DNA of 64,000 nucleotides from Parascedosporium putredinis (GCA_949357655.1 CASHTG010000001.1:372001-436000), one strand, 5' to 3'. Positions 36,084 to 49,106 are shown, counted from the stretch's first letter. The notes: generated from the sequence alone by a model not told the origin. Made by a program: numbers and translations.

Positions 36084-39000
36084 CGTGGCTCTGTGAACCC
36101 TGCAGGAGAGCAGATAATCGTTTCCTGTTTGCAGGTCGTCGTTGCCAAATCCGTATGCTCGGTATCAGCCGGTCCGCTTTTGCTCGTCTAGGATGTCCGT
36201 TTCGGGGCTATGGCCAACTTCTTGGTCGTCAAATCCGGCGATCTTTTCGTAACTAACACAAACGCAGCCGAACCAAGAAACTTCGGCGTGAAAAATCGTA
36301 ATCTTTCGCAGAGAACGTGAATGCAAGCCAGGCAATTCTCGGGGAAAAAACCCGCCGGGAGTCAAAGAAGCAGAAAAATATGAAGAAGAAATTCAGAAAA
36401 GAAAAAGGAAAAAGAATTCAATAGACTCGACCAAAGCGAACCGCAAGTTTCTAATCAAAGAAACCGAAAAAGAGAATGGAATGAGTCCCCAGGACTCGAA
36501 CGAATGGAACTGCTTCACCAAAGAAGCATCACACTGGAGAAGGGAATAAAGAAAAGAGGAGAGAAGAAAAAGGAAAGGAAAAACCGAACCCAGTCCCTTT
36601 TCGAAGTTTAGAGATGGACTGGGGAAAGGAAGAAACGAAGACAGGTGTGGAGAAGAGACGACGTCCCACCTAAACAATAAAAGGGGAGTCGAAGTGGTAG
36701 TGTCCAAGAGGAGAGCTCCGCCACGACAAAGAGCTTCGTCCACTCCCAAGAGTACCAAGATCTTGATCTTGTCAGAGAGCCATGCGCCAAGGGGGATTCC
36801 AACTGGGCCACCGCCCGCGCGTGCGTCTTGGCTAGTGTTCGTCCTCTCACAGCCCATCTATTATTGTGGGTGTTCTTCAAGGCCAGTTGTTTGGGAAGGT
36901 CAACAGGGGAGCCTATAAGAGCGACATGCTAAGTCCATCAGGATCTCCCTTGAGCCCGCGAGGATGCACCTAGACGCCATCCACCGGAGCAGGCCTGGAG
37001 CCGGAGGCTGTGCTCATCATTGGAGTGTACCTGGTTTCAAGAGCAAAGAGCGACGTTGACGCTCGCGCACGCATAGCAGGTCACCAAAAGGGACGGCGGC
37101 GAGTGGGGCGGGACCGGGGCCCCTTCTGTGTGGTTGGCAGGCAAGGTCTGGTCTGGCCCCGAGCTGGCCGAACAAAGGGCAGAAGAATTGTGGGGCACCG
37201 TCGTCGGCCGTGTTTGGGTGCCCTTGCCAAGGTCGGCCGTGGGGAGGGGCCTGAAACGCTTGGGGTTTCCAACCTTGTTACCGACAGGAGGGGCTTGACA
37301 CAGAATTGGCAAAAATAAGGGGCGACAACATGAATAAGCTTAAGGGATGTCAGTGCAGGTTGCATTGTCGTCAAGGTCCCTTGCAAAAGAAAAGAGGAAG
37401 CAAAAGAAGAGAAATCCAATTTTGAGGAATTGATAGAGACAAAATGCGACAATGATTTCAACGTCTCTCTTACAGGCCCGGCAGCACGATATAATCGTGG
37501 GGTTCAATCTCTGGGTTTCTTGCTCCTTCCTAGCGTTTAGTTGGCAGTAGGCGCCACTTTCCACTGCCGGAGAAAGCACGGGGAGGGGTGAGGCAGGGAC
37601 CACGCTTTTGACACTTTAAGCGAAAGCACTTCCGGCTACTGTCCCGAGTCGCCCTTTCCCTTTTCACTCAATCAGAGACTTCGGTTGATCATGATTCGTT
37701 TCTCTTTCTCAAAGGAAACTGCGAAAGGAAAGTCGCTAATCTTTCTGTATCCTTGATTCACAAGTAAACATTCATGGGCCTCTTTATGTTCTCTTTATTT
37801 ATTTTTGTATTTCTTTTCCTGCCTCGGGAGAGCTTCCCAGCTTCCCATTCACCTCGCCTCTTCACAAAGCTGTGAAGAGATGGTCAGACCAAAGTTTGTG
37901 GGAATCGGCCGGGCGTAGCCTACGAGTTGCCCCCTTTTCTCATGGGCGGCTGGCAGCCAAGCTGGTCGAGCCAAGCAAGACCTTCGCGCCACATACACCC
38001 CCTTTCTCAGCTATGGTGGAAAGGCGGGAGGAAGTAGACTGGGTCGTCGAGTTTCCTCCTCTTTTAATCCAACCAAACGAGGACGAATCCACAACCTGGT
38101 ACGGCATGAACAGAGGAAGAAGAAATTCCCGGAAACCCCATTTCCTCCCATTCACCTAGAGACAGAAGTGGGAAGAAAAAGAATTCGGAAGAGGAAAAGA
38201 ACAGAGACACCCACCCGTCAACTGATCTGCCTGATCGACGGGAGGCACCTCGCTCCCTTTCATCTCAAGAGGAGAGTCCGCGCGCGCACACACCCACACA
38301 CACACACACACAAAGAAAACTGTCACTAAGGTGGTTCATGCTGCCATCCGTATGCGCCCATGGACGTCACATAGTGTACACTTATATACCCATTGTTGAA
38401 TATTGAATCCATGAACGAGTACAATGGCATTGCAACGCTTCCTTGCTAGTGTAACTTGAAAAGTACCGGTCCTTTGCTCCTTGACATCAAACGGCGAGTA
38501 CCTCGGGTCGTGTGGATAAGAAAGCGAAGAAAGTGGCGATTGTTCTTTATATAGGAGATGGACACACTTACACCCGCCGACGAAATATTCTCGACTTGGC
38601 CTAAACAAGGAGCTGGGGGCCGCTATCATCTATAGCAAGGACGCAACTGTATTGAGTTCTTATCTACCGAGGTACTCTCGTATTTTCTCTTTTGATAGAC
38701 ACAATAAAATACTGCCTGTTAGCTTGTCGCTGCCAAGGCATGTCCCTCCCGTGCTTCTCGTCCAACCTAACCTACCTTTCCATCATCTATTCTTCTAGCC
38801 GTCGTGTCTTGTTTACCATCTCGTTTCCGAACTTGTTGAGAAAACAGGAGCTAATAAGAAACAAGGGGGAAGCACAGATGGTAAGAGCGCAATGATAATG
38901 AAGAAAACGGAGGAAAGAAATAAATGTGAGGAAGCTCTATAAAACCTGCCTTTCCCCTTGAAGAGCCTCGCCTTGCCCTTATACAGCGCAGATACCGGAT

Positions 39001-39476
39001 GGCAGTGTCGCCCCTCGCATCCGCTGAAGGGGGAAAAATAAAATAAAAGCAAAAGTCATTCGTCGTTCCTTACTCCCTCTCCCCTTCTAGATAAAGTTCA
39101 TCAATCATGGTTTCTCCTATTCTTCCCCTTTCTAACCTCCTCCGCCAGTGCTTGTGTCAAGGAAGGCGGCACGTCGAAAACACACACACACGCCGGCGGA
39201 GAGCGTCATCACCCTTTTTCCACCATCCATGTGTTTTGGTTTTCCTAAGGTTCCTCTCCATATGATAGATGCAAGTTTGAAGAAAGACAAATGAACAACA
39301 AAAAAAAGTGAAAAAGGGGCAAAAAGAAAAACTCCAAAGGGAGGCCCAAAGCCGATAACCGGGATGCCCTTCAAATGCTGACTCTAGGCCAAAAAAGGAG
39401 GAAAGAAAAAAGACACAGGGCGGCCGTGACAGCAATGGTGATGTGACTGACGTTTTCATGGTACCGGCGAGCCGGT
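36084..39476. other. gene-free region upstream of GH76 gene and downstream of 5-phosphatase
   Basis: About 3.4 kb with no recognisable coding gene. It includes a purine-rich stretch near 36.37-36.6 kb, a CA repeat near 38.29-38.31 kb and A/G-rich tracts. The part next to 36083 should carry the GH76 promoter. Confidence 0.55.
38287..38312 (+). repeat. (CA)n microsatellite
   Basis: CA dinucleotide tract with one interruption, in gene-free DNA. Confidence 0.9.
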
Positions 39477-42400
39477 TTAGACTCCGCGGTGCCGACTCGG
39501 ACTTCGATGAAGCTTCCTCTGCATCTTCTCTTTGATTAGGTTACGACTCGTGGCCTCGTCATATCCAATCATCCATAAGAGATAAAACAGCCTAGAGTTG
39601 AAGTCGTGTTAGTCTAAAAGAAGTGATGGATGGAAAAAGATCGAAGATGAAAGAAACGGCGAGGGGGTGACAGCGGCAATAATGAAGGGCCGCCATCATC
39701 TTATCATTCACAGTTTCATAGTGCTTCTCCCCTCCAAATCAAGGTGACAAACCAAGAAAGCAACTTACTTTTCATCGTGGTAGGCCTGCTGCCGTACATC
39801 CTCCAGCCTGCGCAATGAATCCGCCCAAATGTCGGCTCTCCTGACCTGATCAATTGATTTGACCGTGTAGACGAGCCGGGCCGTTACTGGCCGGTGGTCC
39901 GACACTCTGACCTCGTGTCTGCGGTAGTCAAGCTGCCGGATGCGGCCCCCGCCCCGGTGTAGTACGCGGTCACACCACGCTGGCGATCTCTTCTTCTCGC
40001 TCGTGTCGTATGTATCGGTGCCCACATCGTACTTGTAGGTCGGCGCAAACGTGATGGGCATCTCTTCAAACGCTCGTAGCCGGAACGCTGGGTTGCGTCG
40101 CCGTGCGACTAGGAGCTGGTCCCGCTCTAGGAGCTTGGCCAAGTTGCCCGACTTGACGGCAATAACTACCGTGTCGCGCGACATTGTGTCGATACGGTAG
40201 TTGAGGTCCCCGCTGAGTAGACATAGCTCGTGATCCAGAATCATTGTGCCGTCCCCACCACCCGCGTAGCTGTCCATGCGCACCGTTGGGTCCCTCTCTG
40301 ATGGTAGTAATGCCGCGTCGAGGATGGCTGCCACGTCTGTATGCCGTGCGTTTGCTTGTGACTGACCCGCCGCTAGATGGCAGTTGACAAAGCAGAGCGA
40401 TGTGTCATCCACCATAAAACGGATAACTATCGCACCCTTGTTTCCGTGGAGGCCGCCCATGCCCCGCTTCACCTCAACGTTTTTGAGATTGCTGATCCTG
40501 TCTCTGACTGTCGACTTGACAAAGACGCAAGTAAACAAACCGACCATGTGTGCCGTTTGTAGGAGGTGATACAGATCCTCCATGTGATCGTCCAGGCTTT
40601 TGAGCAGAAAATCCCGCCAGTCCCGATACTGGTGGCTCATGCGCTCCTGCACCGAGCCCTCCTTCTTGTCCTTCTTCTTCGGTTTTAGGAAGCGCTCTGA
40701 GAAATCCAGTCATTAGTCTCCATCTTGGAAAACAAGACGCCCCACCAGGCATAATCTTGGGGGCGTGGGAAGATTGAGGAAAGGAGGGAAGAAGAAAAGA
40801 AATGCGAAGAAAACATACTAGCAGTGGCCGTCTTATCCTCAAGATCCACCAACTCTTGGAATCCAAATATCAATATATCGGGCCTGTCGGCCTGCTGTAG
40901 CAGGTTCTGGACAAATGCCGAGTCCGTGTCTGAGTACCGCAGGCTGTGGGGAGTCGAGGCTCCTGCGTTCCACGTCATCAGCATGACGTTGAGGTCGTTG
41001 AACTGGCAGTAGGTGGCATCGCGCGACTTCATCTGCTCCTCGAGCCAGTCCTCCTGGAGCAGGCCGTCCCAGGCCCGTATCATGTTGTCGGCACCAAATG
41101 AGACCACCTGCGTACGGTCAAGGCGATACGCGCTTGCTGGGTCTGCCGTAATTTTGATGACGGGGTTGTCGTGCGCGTGCCACTCCTTCTTGACTACCCA
41201 GGGGTCGTCGCTGTGTCGTAAACGCAGATGCGCCCGTTATTGTAGCCGGCCCAGATGTGAGTTCCCACGCACGCCATCGAGTTGATCTTGTATGAGCTCA
41301 CATTCATCACCTTGACACACGAGTAGTCGGCTCTGGAGTAGACGCTGACGCGACCGTCTGAGTGCCCAAAGAAAACCTTGTCTGTGTCGGACTTCATCAT
41401 CGTGCCGGCCGTGACCTCTCCAGCGGTATCTTGTACAAGCGCTCTAATCAGAACCTGGAACTGGGTCTTTCCATTGAGCGAGGGAGCAAACACCCGGATC
41501 TCTTTGCCCGTCGCGTGCCATAGTTGGCCTCCGACGACCATAGAAAACGTGTGGCCCTTGGGAACCCTATATATCTGGCTGGGGCTGCTGCTTAGACTCG
41601 GCACACCGTTTTCCGTGGGTCCCCAAATGTGTAGGGCGCCCGCTTCATCGAGCGTCCATATCTCATTGAAATGCCTGTACATCTTGATGACCTCGCAGCG
41701 TCCGTGAGCGTTCGGCTTGATGGCAATGATGCTCTGCGTCAGGACATCCACCTCCATTAGTTCTCCTACGTTGTTGCCGATCCATAGTCGGGCTCCTTCC
41801 TCATCCACGTGCGTCCCTGGCTTGAATATAGCTGCTGTGGCCTTGGTCCCTTCGCCGTGAGCTAGGCTCATCACTTGCTCCCCGTCTTGGAGGCTCCAGG
41901 CCCTCGTCAACTGGCCAACGCTGCAGACAAACTCACCGCACACGTCAATCACCCTTGCATCGTACTTAGTAGGGATCTCATGCACACCCTGTTTGATGTA
42001 GGGAGGTCGCCTGTTGACGTTGGATGCGTCGGGATAAGAAACGGCCTGCCCAGGCGGCTCCGCTCGGGGCGCAGCGGCAGGCGCTTGGGCGGGAGCATTG
42101 GTCATCATCTTGGGATCGACTGGTTGACGCTCGCCCGTGTGCTGAGGGGCAGGGACCGCGTGTTTGTCCGTGTCGGAGGCGGCGGCAGGCGGTTAATCGA
42201 TGGCGATATCATTCGGGTGGCGGAGGATGGAATAGGCGGAGCTGAGGCGCTTTCGACAAAATTTGAGTTTGTATTTACCGTAGGCCGAGGAGGCCGAGGG
42301 GAGGTGCCTTCCCGGTGCTATTGATTGGAGCCGGACGAGGCGGTATCTCCGCAGCAGCGTGCTGCGGTCTTGTTGGTAGGGCGGGGCGACGTTCACCCGA

Positions 42401-43265
42401 GTATTGGGGGATATATTTGACCTGGGCGCTTGTTGGGCCTCTCGCTCAGGCCGCCTCAGAACGGCTGGATGCACTGGAGGAGGCTCAAACGTATTCCAGC
42501 CTTGGCTTCGCGATTGAGAGTACTCCGACTGGGGTCGGGGTCTACGAGGAATGGGAGGAGGAGCCTCATCGTCGCTGCTCTCGGGGCTGCTCGGCGGGCT
42601 GCTGAATGGGGACGTCTCCTGGGTTAACTGTGGGGTATGGATGATGCCGTTCTGAGGCCGAGGGGCGATCATGGAGTGCCTCGACAAGATCGTGGGCTTT
42701 TCGGCGCGGTTCACTGGCGGTGGAACGGGCTTCATCTCTCGTTTGAACTCTCCGGATCGGCGAGGTGGTGGGGGTGACGGCGGGTTAGAGCCAGTTGTTT
42801 TCGAGAGCCGCCGGGGATCGAGAACCGGCGAATGGGTGCGACTAGGGATCTTGAATGTTCGAGGGGAGCTTGCGGGGTCGTTGCGGCAGTGATAGATTCG
42901 GGGTTGAGGAAAGCGGTGTGCTCGCTGAGATTCACATGTGTTGTCCGCTCCTTGGGCGGTGAAAGCGGAGGTTGAACGAGAACGGAAGGCGGGCGTACGG
43001 GCCTCCCGGGCCGCGGACTAAAGGTAGGTGGCGGAACCGCCGGCCGCGTGGGTGACTTGGGACGGACGGCATCGCCAATGTTGTTGCTGCTACTTGGAAG
43101 CTTGATGGCGTTGAGTGTCGGCCGGTTCTTGGGCAGGGGCGGGGGTGTAGGTACAGTTTCTCGCTCGGGGTGGGCCTCGCGGACGGCGAGTTGTTTCGGG
43201 GCTGGAGAAATGGGCCGGAGAGGGGCGGCTTGGAGGGCGGGGTTGCCCTCCTTTGCCTTGCTCAT
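39477..43265 (-). CDS. inositol-polyphosphate 5-phosphatase with N-terminal WD40-like region
   Basis: Predicted to remove the 5-phosphate from phosphoinositides or inositol phosphates. Leftward, exons 43265-40819, 40696-39769 and 39591-39477. Parts in order: Pro/Ser-rich disordered region of several hundred residues; a beta-propeller-like stretch (ARLWIGNNVGELMEVDV, IWTLDEAGALHIWGP, IWAGYNNGRICVYD); then the catalytic IPPc domain with TWNAGAS, FGFQELVDL, HGNKGAIVIRF, SGDLNYRID, PAWCDRVLH and SDHRPV. The last exon is supported by a strong donor (GTAAGT) at the apparent stop and continues LFYLLWMIGYDEATSRN. Breaks on the plus strand, one base short each: G42874-42877, G42380-42382, G42298-42301, 42178-42179, G41201-41204. 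Four of the five fall in the Pro-rich coding region. Propeller plus IPPc is known in fungal and plant 5-phosphatases. Confidence 0.88.
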
Positions 43266-45658
43266 ACTTTCAAAGTGCGAGCGTAGCGACGAGACGGGTT
43301 TCTAGGGAGCGCGGAGGTTAGTAGTCGGGTTCGGCGGATGTAGAGGCAGAGCTTGCGGTGGCACAAACGATATGGGAGGCATCCTGCCCGAGGGCCTGGT
43401 CGTTGTTATCCATGGCTTGCCAGTCGATCCCATGCTACCACCTTGTGGGGAATCGTAACGTGGAGGTGCGGTGGCGGACCGAAGGGTTGGTTGGTGAAGG
43501 AAGGGGTTAAAAGGGATCAGAGAAAAGGGTTGAGGAAATTAAGCCTTTGACTTAGTGACGGCTCGGCATATCTCGTCCGGCTCGACGTTGGGAGGCGACA
43601 GGCGGTAAGGTGACGCGGCGATGGGGTTTGGGTTCGTACCCGCCTCTTGTGATTATTGGAGGGGTATGACGGCGTTGAAAGCCTTGGGCAGGCGGAGGGC
43701 AGGTTGGGTGATGGCGGTCGCTCTCTTGACGAGGCCGTACATAATCGGTGCCCCCAGAGTAGGTAATTGGAGGGTCGAAGATGAGACGGAAGCGGAAACT
43801 AAGTTCGTAATGTCGGCGGCGTTGGATAATTCCAATTTCACCCAAGGGGGCGTGTAGATTGTTTAAGAGGAACCGGGTGTCAGGTTGGTGGGACGGGGTA
43901 GCATAATTGCCAGAGTATTCGAGTATTGTCGGCTAGCTCGACTCACATCTATGAGAGTGAAGATCCCCAAGAACAGAAGGAGACGAAAGAAAGAAAACGT
44001 GCATATGAAAGAAGTCAAACTGTAAAGGTAGAACGGCCACGGCCACTAAGGATATTAACCAGGCTTGGGAAGCATGTGTCGTCGGGTCAGAGTTCTTTCG
44101 AGGTGGGTGGGGGAGGCAGCTCGGGGCGAGGTTGAGGCGTCTTGTGTAATAGTTGAGTCGCCAGAGGTGCCAGGTAAGCCAGGGTGGATCAATTGTGGTC
44201 AAGTGCGCAAGAGCACGGGGCTTGTTGGGAGAATGACGGCAGGGGCCACTGAGTGACTGGGTGACTGAGTGACTGAGTTGAGGCCAGACGGCTGGAATAG
44301 GTCGGGTTTTGGCGGTGGTGGGGAGGGGTGGAAGGCGGTGTTCTGCGGCGGTTTCTAGAAGAAACATGGCTGCGGGTACCATCACAAGAAAAAGTCAATA
44401 TTAAGATACATCGTGTTGGTACCCTCTTTGTAGCCCGATGAGAGGTGGGCCTGTTTCGCCTGTGCAGGCACCAATGCTGGGAGATCGCATGGACCAGGCG
44501 GCACTATTAAAGCTGTCGACGCCGGGAAAACTGGATGGCTTGCAGTAACGCTGGACATTGTCACGCACATCTTGAGGTGGGTGTTCATTCGGTGCTTGAT
44601 CAATTGACGTGCGTTGCCTGCCCCGCACTGAAATCTCCAACCTCGTCCTGGGACTGACAAGAGAGGGAGAGACTTCAAGGGTGTAGATGAGTGTCTCTTC
44701 AGAGCAGGGATTCGCCGCATTCTCGTGCGTCCGCTGCCCCTCGGTGGCCAACACACAACTTGCTTCTCTATGGACCCCTCTCCACATCTAATTCATTGTC
44801 TTTAAATCCAAAGAAAAAAAAGAGAAGAAAAAAACCCGCTACGCCAGCGGCGGTGGACGGCTAGATTGGTCAATCAGCAAGGGGCCTGCTGATCGATCCA
44901 CCGCCGAGTGGCTACACACTGCGCTGGCCACCCTCCCTCCTGGCGAGAGCCAGCGTTGATATTTCTAAGACGATCTTGCTTGGCTCCTGCTGAAACAGCT
45001 AGACGAAAGCTCGGGTCCATGCAACAACTAGAATTCACAGAATGTGTGGTGCAACCTTAGACCTATGACCATCATACGCGAGCTAACCAATAGCACCCTC
45101 GAGACTACATAGGAGCACAGCTCCACAGTCCTTCTCTTTATCGAGGTACAAGCGGCTCCAGCTTCATGTCGTCATTAATAGTATTAAATCGGCTCCTAGC
45201 GGGCAGGCTGTTGAGCAACGCCACAGTTCGGCCAGCCCCAAAAATGCGCCGGGAAACTGCGTGCCTGGGCAAGCTGGGGTCTGGGTGTCTTTGGGGACCG
45301 GCTTGCTGAGGGAGCTCTGGAAGGAGGTTTACCCTGAAATTAGCCCCTTCTCCGAAGGACTCCCGTCTTGAGAGCGACTCGAGGTACTGAGGTAATCTTC
45401 TAGTTGATGGGTCTAGACCCAGGGTACGTACTCACTTCGGGGAGCATACGTCGGCGATTGGACTTTTATCGTCATAGGCCAATCCCCACAGATGGTGCCA
45501 ATATTCCCGAAGCTTTGAATCCTTCACCCTCCATCTTAGAGCAATTTTTCTCCCTCCCCTTCATCCGCTTTGCGCGCAAGAATCTCTGTAGCGCTCACAA
45601 ATCTAAACAATATTGCATCGAACCTGTTTGTCAACACGATTCAACCACCATTTACATA
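43266..45658. promoter_or_regulatory. divergent intergenic region, 5-phosphatase / DUF4748-type gene
   Basis: About 2.4 kb with no supported gene. Contains a short tandem of GACTGAGT-like units near 44252-44280. Leaders of both flanking genes must lie here. Confidence 0.5.
44252..44280 (+). repeat. short tandem repeat, about 8-bp unit
   Basis: Three to four imperfect copies of an ACTGAGTG-type octamer in tandem, within non-coding DNA upstream of the 5-phosphatase gene. Confidence 0.75.
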
Positions 45659-46250
45659 ATGAACACTGTAAGTCTCAAGTTCTTTCGTTGCTTTGACCTT
45701 TGCTCACACGAAATCGCGACCAGGTTCGATCTTTCTGGTGAGAATGCACCCCTCGAATCCATCCTCTCCCCTTCCTCGTTGTCCTTTCGCTGTATAGTTA
45801 ACAACATCAATAGGTTCGGATGGGGCTCCTCTGTGTTGGTATGTTCTTACCAGGCTATACCTGCCCTCCCTCTTTCTTTCTCGCTCCCCCGAACCCGATC
45901 ACTTGGGTGCTTTGCCTTGCGCAGTTATAGCTAATTAGTCAATAGCCGGCGCCGGAGCCTACTACTTCGCGAAAAAGTCTATCAACGCCGATCGTGCACA
46001 CAACCTTGAACAAAGAAGAATGAGAAAAATACAAGACGAGGCTCTCGCCCAATCCCATTTTGCGTCAGGACAAAATGGTCATCGCGAAGCTCCCCGAACC
46101 GACGCCGTTGGCTCTCCCTCCCAAGAATCTAGCCAGGATCCCGCTCCCACCCGCCACGCACCTGAGAACGAGCATCAACGAGTCTACGAGAAGAGCAAAT
46201 ATGAGAGCGACAAACCGTTTGTCAGTCGAAAGGGCGATCGATTTGCGTAG
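45659..46250 (+). CDS. DUF4748-type small conserved fungal protein
   Basis: 112-residue protein of unknown function. Coding exons are 45659-45667 (only Met-Asn-Thr), 45814-45838 (25 nt) and 45946-46250; phases agree and no break is seen. A short N-terminal hydrophobic segment (MGLLCVAGAGAYYFA) is followed by a basic, Gln/Ser-rich region and the conserved tail SQDPAPTRHAPENEHQRV then SKYESDKPFVSRKGDRF. This tail is what I recall of the fungal DUF4748 family. The N-terminal segment could be a membrane anchor or mitochondrial signal; that is inference. The tiny first exons rest on good GT-AG sites (GTAAGT and GTATGT donors) and on phase. Confidence 0.8.
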
Positions 46251-46974
46251 CAGCCCGCCATGGCCACAATCCTTATGACTAAGAATGAATGCTTCCCCAC
46301 TCAACAACAGCAGAGTGAGAGCAAGAAAAAAATAGATGAAGACCTGGCCATTGCTCGAAGAGACGAACTGGCGACCATATGGTTCAACATAGATGTGTGC
46401 GGTGGAGGGAACGTAGTAAAGCCGGCAAGGGGAGCCACCTATTGCCCTGGCAGGGATGGACAACTGGATTATCAGGCCACTTGCCCCGGTTCCCACCGAA
46501 AGTGGCCGCCAACAGAGTGTCGGCGTCCAAAACCCCTGGTGATTCTATCTTCCGAATGAAGAACGAGAGGAATCTACCGAGGGACCAAATGACCCAAATC
46601 GTTAATGTATTATATGGAAATCTTGTCAAGGTGTTTTTTTTATCTTTAGAAACAAAAGAAAAGAATAGAAAAAAGGCCATCCCCTCAGCGTTGTGTCCCT
46701 GCTCAGCAAAAAACTTCCTTGGAGAGCCGTTGATCTTATCGGATTTCCCGATAATCAACCGTCGCCTGGAACTCCACAAACCACAAGCTCAGACTCGTTT
46801 TGCGGCACCATGCAATTCGTAACAAACTAGCCAACGAAGCTTCTGCATACCCCCAAAGGATCCCCCTACTCTCGCCAGATCCAGTTTTATCGAAATCAAT
46901 GACTACAAATTAGCTGCCATAGCCGCTCGAAGGCCTTTCGAAAGCATAAAGCGTAAAGAACCACCAGAAACAAG
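46251..46974. other. intergenic region
   Basis: About 720 bp between two tandem genes, with no supported feature other than the presumed promoter of the CID/RS gene. Confidence 0.5.
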
Positions 46975-49106
46975 ATGGCGTCCCCGGAATTCGCTATCGC
47001 GAAAGCCGCCTTCTCGGCTGCCCTCCTCCGCAAAGATCCCGTCCTCCCCACGAGCTGCACCCGCGAAGACGTCGACACGTTCCACACCCTGTTCCAAGAC
47101 GCCGTGCGGCAGTGCTCTCCTCAAAACGTTCAGGTTTGGCACATCTACTCTCCATAGGCGCCCGACGCCCTCATCCTACCTCCCATCTCTGTCAAACTCC
47201 TGACCTCTTTCTCGCTTTCGCCTTCTCCCATGTCTCGTCCTTCCCCCTGTGAAGTGCTACTTGCGTACTCCAAGACGCAGGGGCTAGGTTAGACGGGAAG
47301 GTGGAAAGATGGCGGGGAAGAGGCGGGGTTCAGTGAGAAACACGAGTGCATTGCGTGACACCAACAGAGCCTAAATCCTTGATTCTCATGTCCTTTTCTT
47401 CTTCACAGAAATGCAAGCGATGGATACTGCACAACCTGGTGCGATCGCCAGCGCGATCAGCCGCATTGGGAAAATATCTCTCTGCGGCGTCTAACTCATT
47501 CGACGAGAAGCATAAAGACGCGGGGGAAGGCTCACCCTCAGCGAAGAGGAAACGCCTACACGTCCTTTACCTACTAAATGATGTGATCTACCACACGGAA
47601 ATAAGGGAACCTGGTAACTCCGAGTTTTTGAAGAGTATCCAAAGCTATCTCGTGCCACTCTTTGCCGCCGCCGCCTCGTTTCACGATGCGCCAAAACACA
47701 TCGCCAAAATCCAGGACCTCCTCGAGTTTTGGAGCGAGAAGAAGCTCGTAGAATTCGGCGAGATTGAGAGGCTCAAGGAGGCGGTGCAAACGGCAAGCAT
47801 TGCGAAGCCAGCCCAGGTCGCAGTCCCGAGCACGAATGCCAAGTCTGAGAAGGCGCCGAGGGAAACCCCTACGTGCTGCCGCCGTTGCATGGCGACCCTT
47901 CCATGGCCTGGTTCGATCTCCCCGCCGCCAACTGGCTCCCCACCTAACCCCGAACTCTACGAAGGCGATGAAGCCCGACATGATCCAACCCCTCCAGTTA
48001 GCCTCTGGTCCCGCTGACAAGGCCGTTGTTGATGCCGTAAAGGCCCTACTCGGCAAGGTCGACCGCCTCTTCGCCAAGGATGTCGACTGGCACGACGAAC
48101 CCCACGTAGACTTCAACGAGCTCGGCGAGCGCGTCCTCCTCGATGAAGTTACGGGAGAAGTAATCGGTGGCGAGACGTACTACGGATGGTCCCGGGAGTT
48201 TTGCACCAAGATGAAGAAACGCAGGACGAAGCCTCAGAGCGGAACCGGCACCGAGGACCGCGGGCGTCGCCTCTCTAGACCCAACAGTAGCCGTTCGAAT
48301 TCTCGGTCGCGCTCGGGATCTCGCGACCGGTCAGCAGGGCGAACACCATCCCCGTACGCTCACAAACGAAGAAGACTTTCTAGCTCATATAGCGGAAGCC
48401 GGAGCGGGCGGAGGAGAAGCCGCAGCCGCAGCCGCAGCCGTGACCGTAGTCACAGCCGCAGTCGTAGTCGAAGTCGAAGCCGAAGCCGGGGAAGGAGTCG
48501 GAGCGCGAATCGAAGCCGCTCTCCTAGGCGAAGTGCTAGCCGCGAACGCTACCGTCGTCGTTCGAGCTCCTCTCGTGGCGTCCGATCACGTACTCCGTCA
48601 CCGTCCAAGACAAGGGTGGACCGCCGCCGAGAGTATCTAGATAGACGCTCTCCTCCCCTCCCCCGAGGAGGCGGCAAAGGAGCCAATCCCGGTCTGGGCT
48701 CTGGCCTTGGTCAGCAGCTCCCTTTCCCTCCCCACGCCTCTCATCTTCCTCCCCCTCCGCCCCCTCCCCCATACGGCATGCAAGGACCCGGAGGCCCCGG
48801 GTTCCTGGATTTCCCGGCATTCCTCCGCCTCCACCCCCAACTTTTCAGGCCAGTGGCCCCTCCGCCACCCTCCCACCCGGTGGCCCGGGCTGGAACCACG
48901 CCATGATGGGTGGCAACAACGCCCCTATGCCGCCGATACCTCCACCTCCGCCAGGCATGCCGGGGGCTTGGGGCGGCGCGCCCTCACACCATCACGCTCA
49001 ACAGGGGCGGGGACAACATGCCCCTTACGGCGGTCGCGGCAGGGGCAGCCCGGGATACCGTGGTGGGGGAGGGTACGGCCCCAGGGGACGAGGAAGAGGA
49101 TGGTAG
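46975..49106 (+). CDS. CID-domain protein with RS and proline-rich regions (CHERP-like)
   Basis: Probable nuclear RNA-processing protein. Exons: 46975-47133 and 47409-49106. Order: CID (CTD-interacting) domain made of helices such as KCKRWILHNLVRSP, KRLHVLYLLNDVIYHT and HIAKIQDLLEFWSEKKL; a linker; DEVTGEVIGGETYYGWSR; a long Arg-Ser repeat region (near 48240-48600); then a Pro/Gly-rich tail ending GYGPRGRGRGW. CID plus RS recalls CHERP and SR-related CTD-associated factors, which link the polymerase tail to splicing. No SURP or G-patch domain is seen. Breaks, one base short each: C47866-47869, C47938-47941 and C48813-48815. The joins read TPYVLPPLHGDPSMAWF, NWLPHLTPNSTKAM and FPGIPPPPPPTFQ. 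Confidence 0.87.
48320..48570 (+). repeat. Arg-Ser (RS) dipeptide-coding repeat
   Basis: Part of the preceding gene. Tandem AGC-CGC/CGT type codons encode alternating Ser and Arg. Codon choice varies, so the repeat is kept at protein level more than at DNA level. Confidence 0.85.

Noticed and set aside
36475..36550. tRNA-like GTTCGAGTCC element on the minus strand
   Set aside because: It resembles a T-arm, but no matching acceptor stem, D-arm or anticodon arm can be folded around it.
44382..44787. overlapping 120-130 codon frames (-) near the 5-phosphatase promoter
   Set aside because: Two frames of similar length over the same bases with no conserved features; chance open frames.
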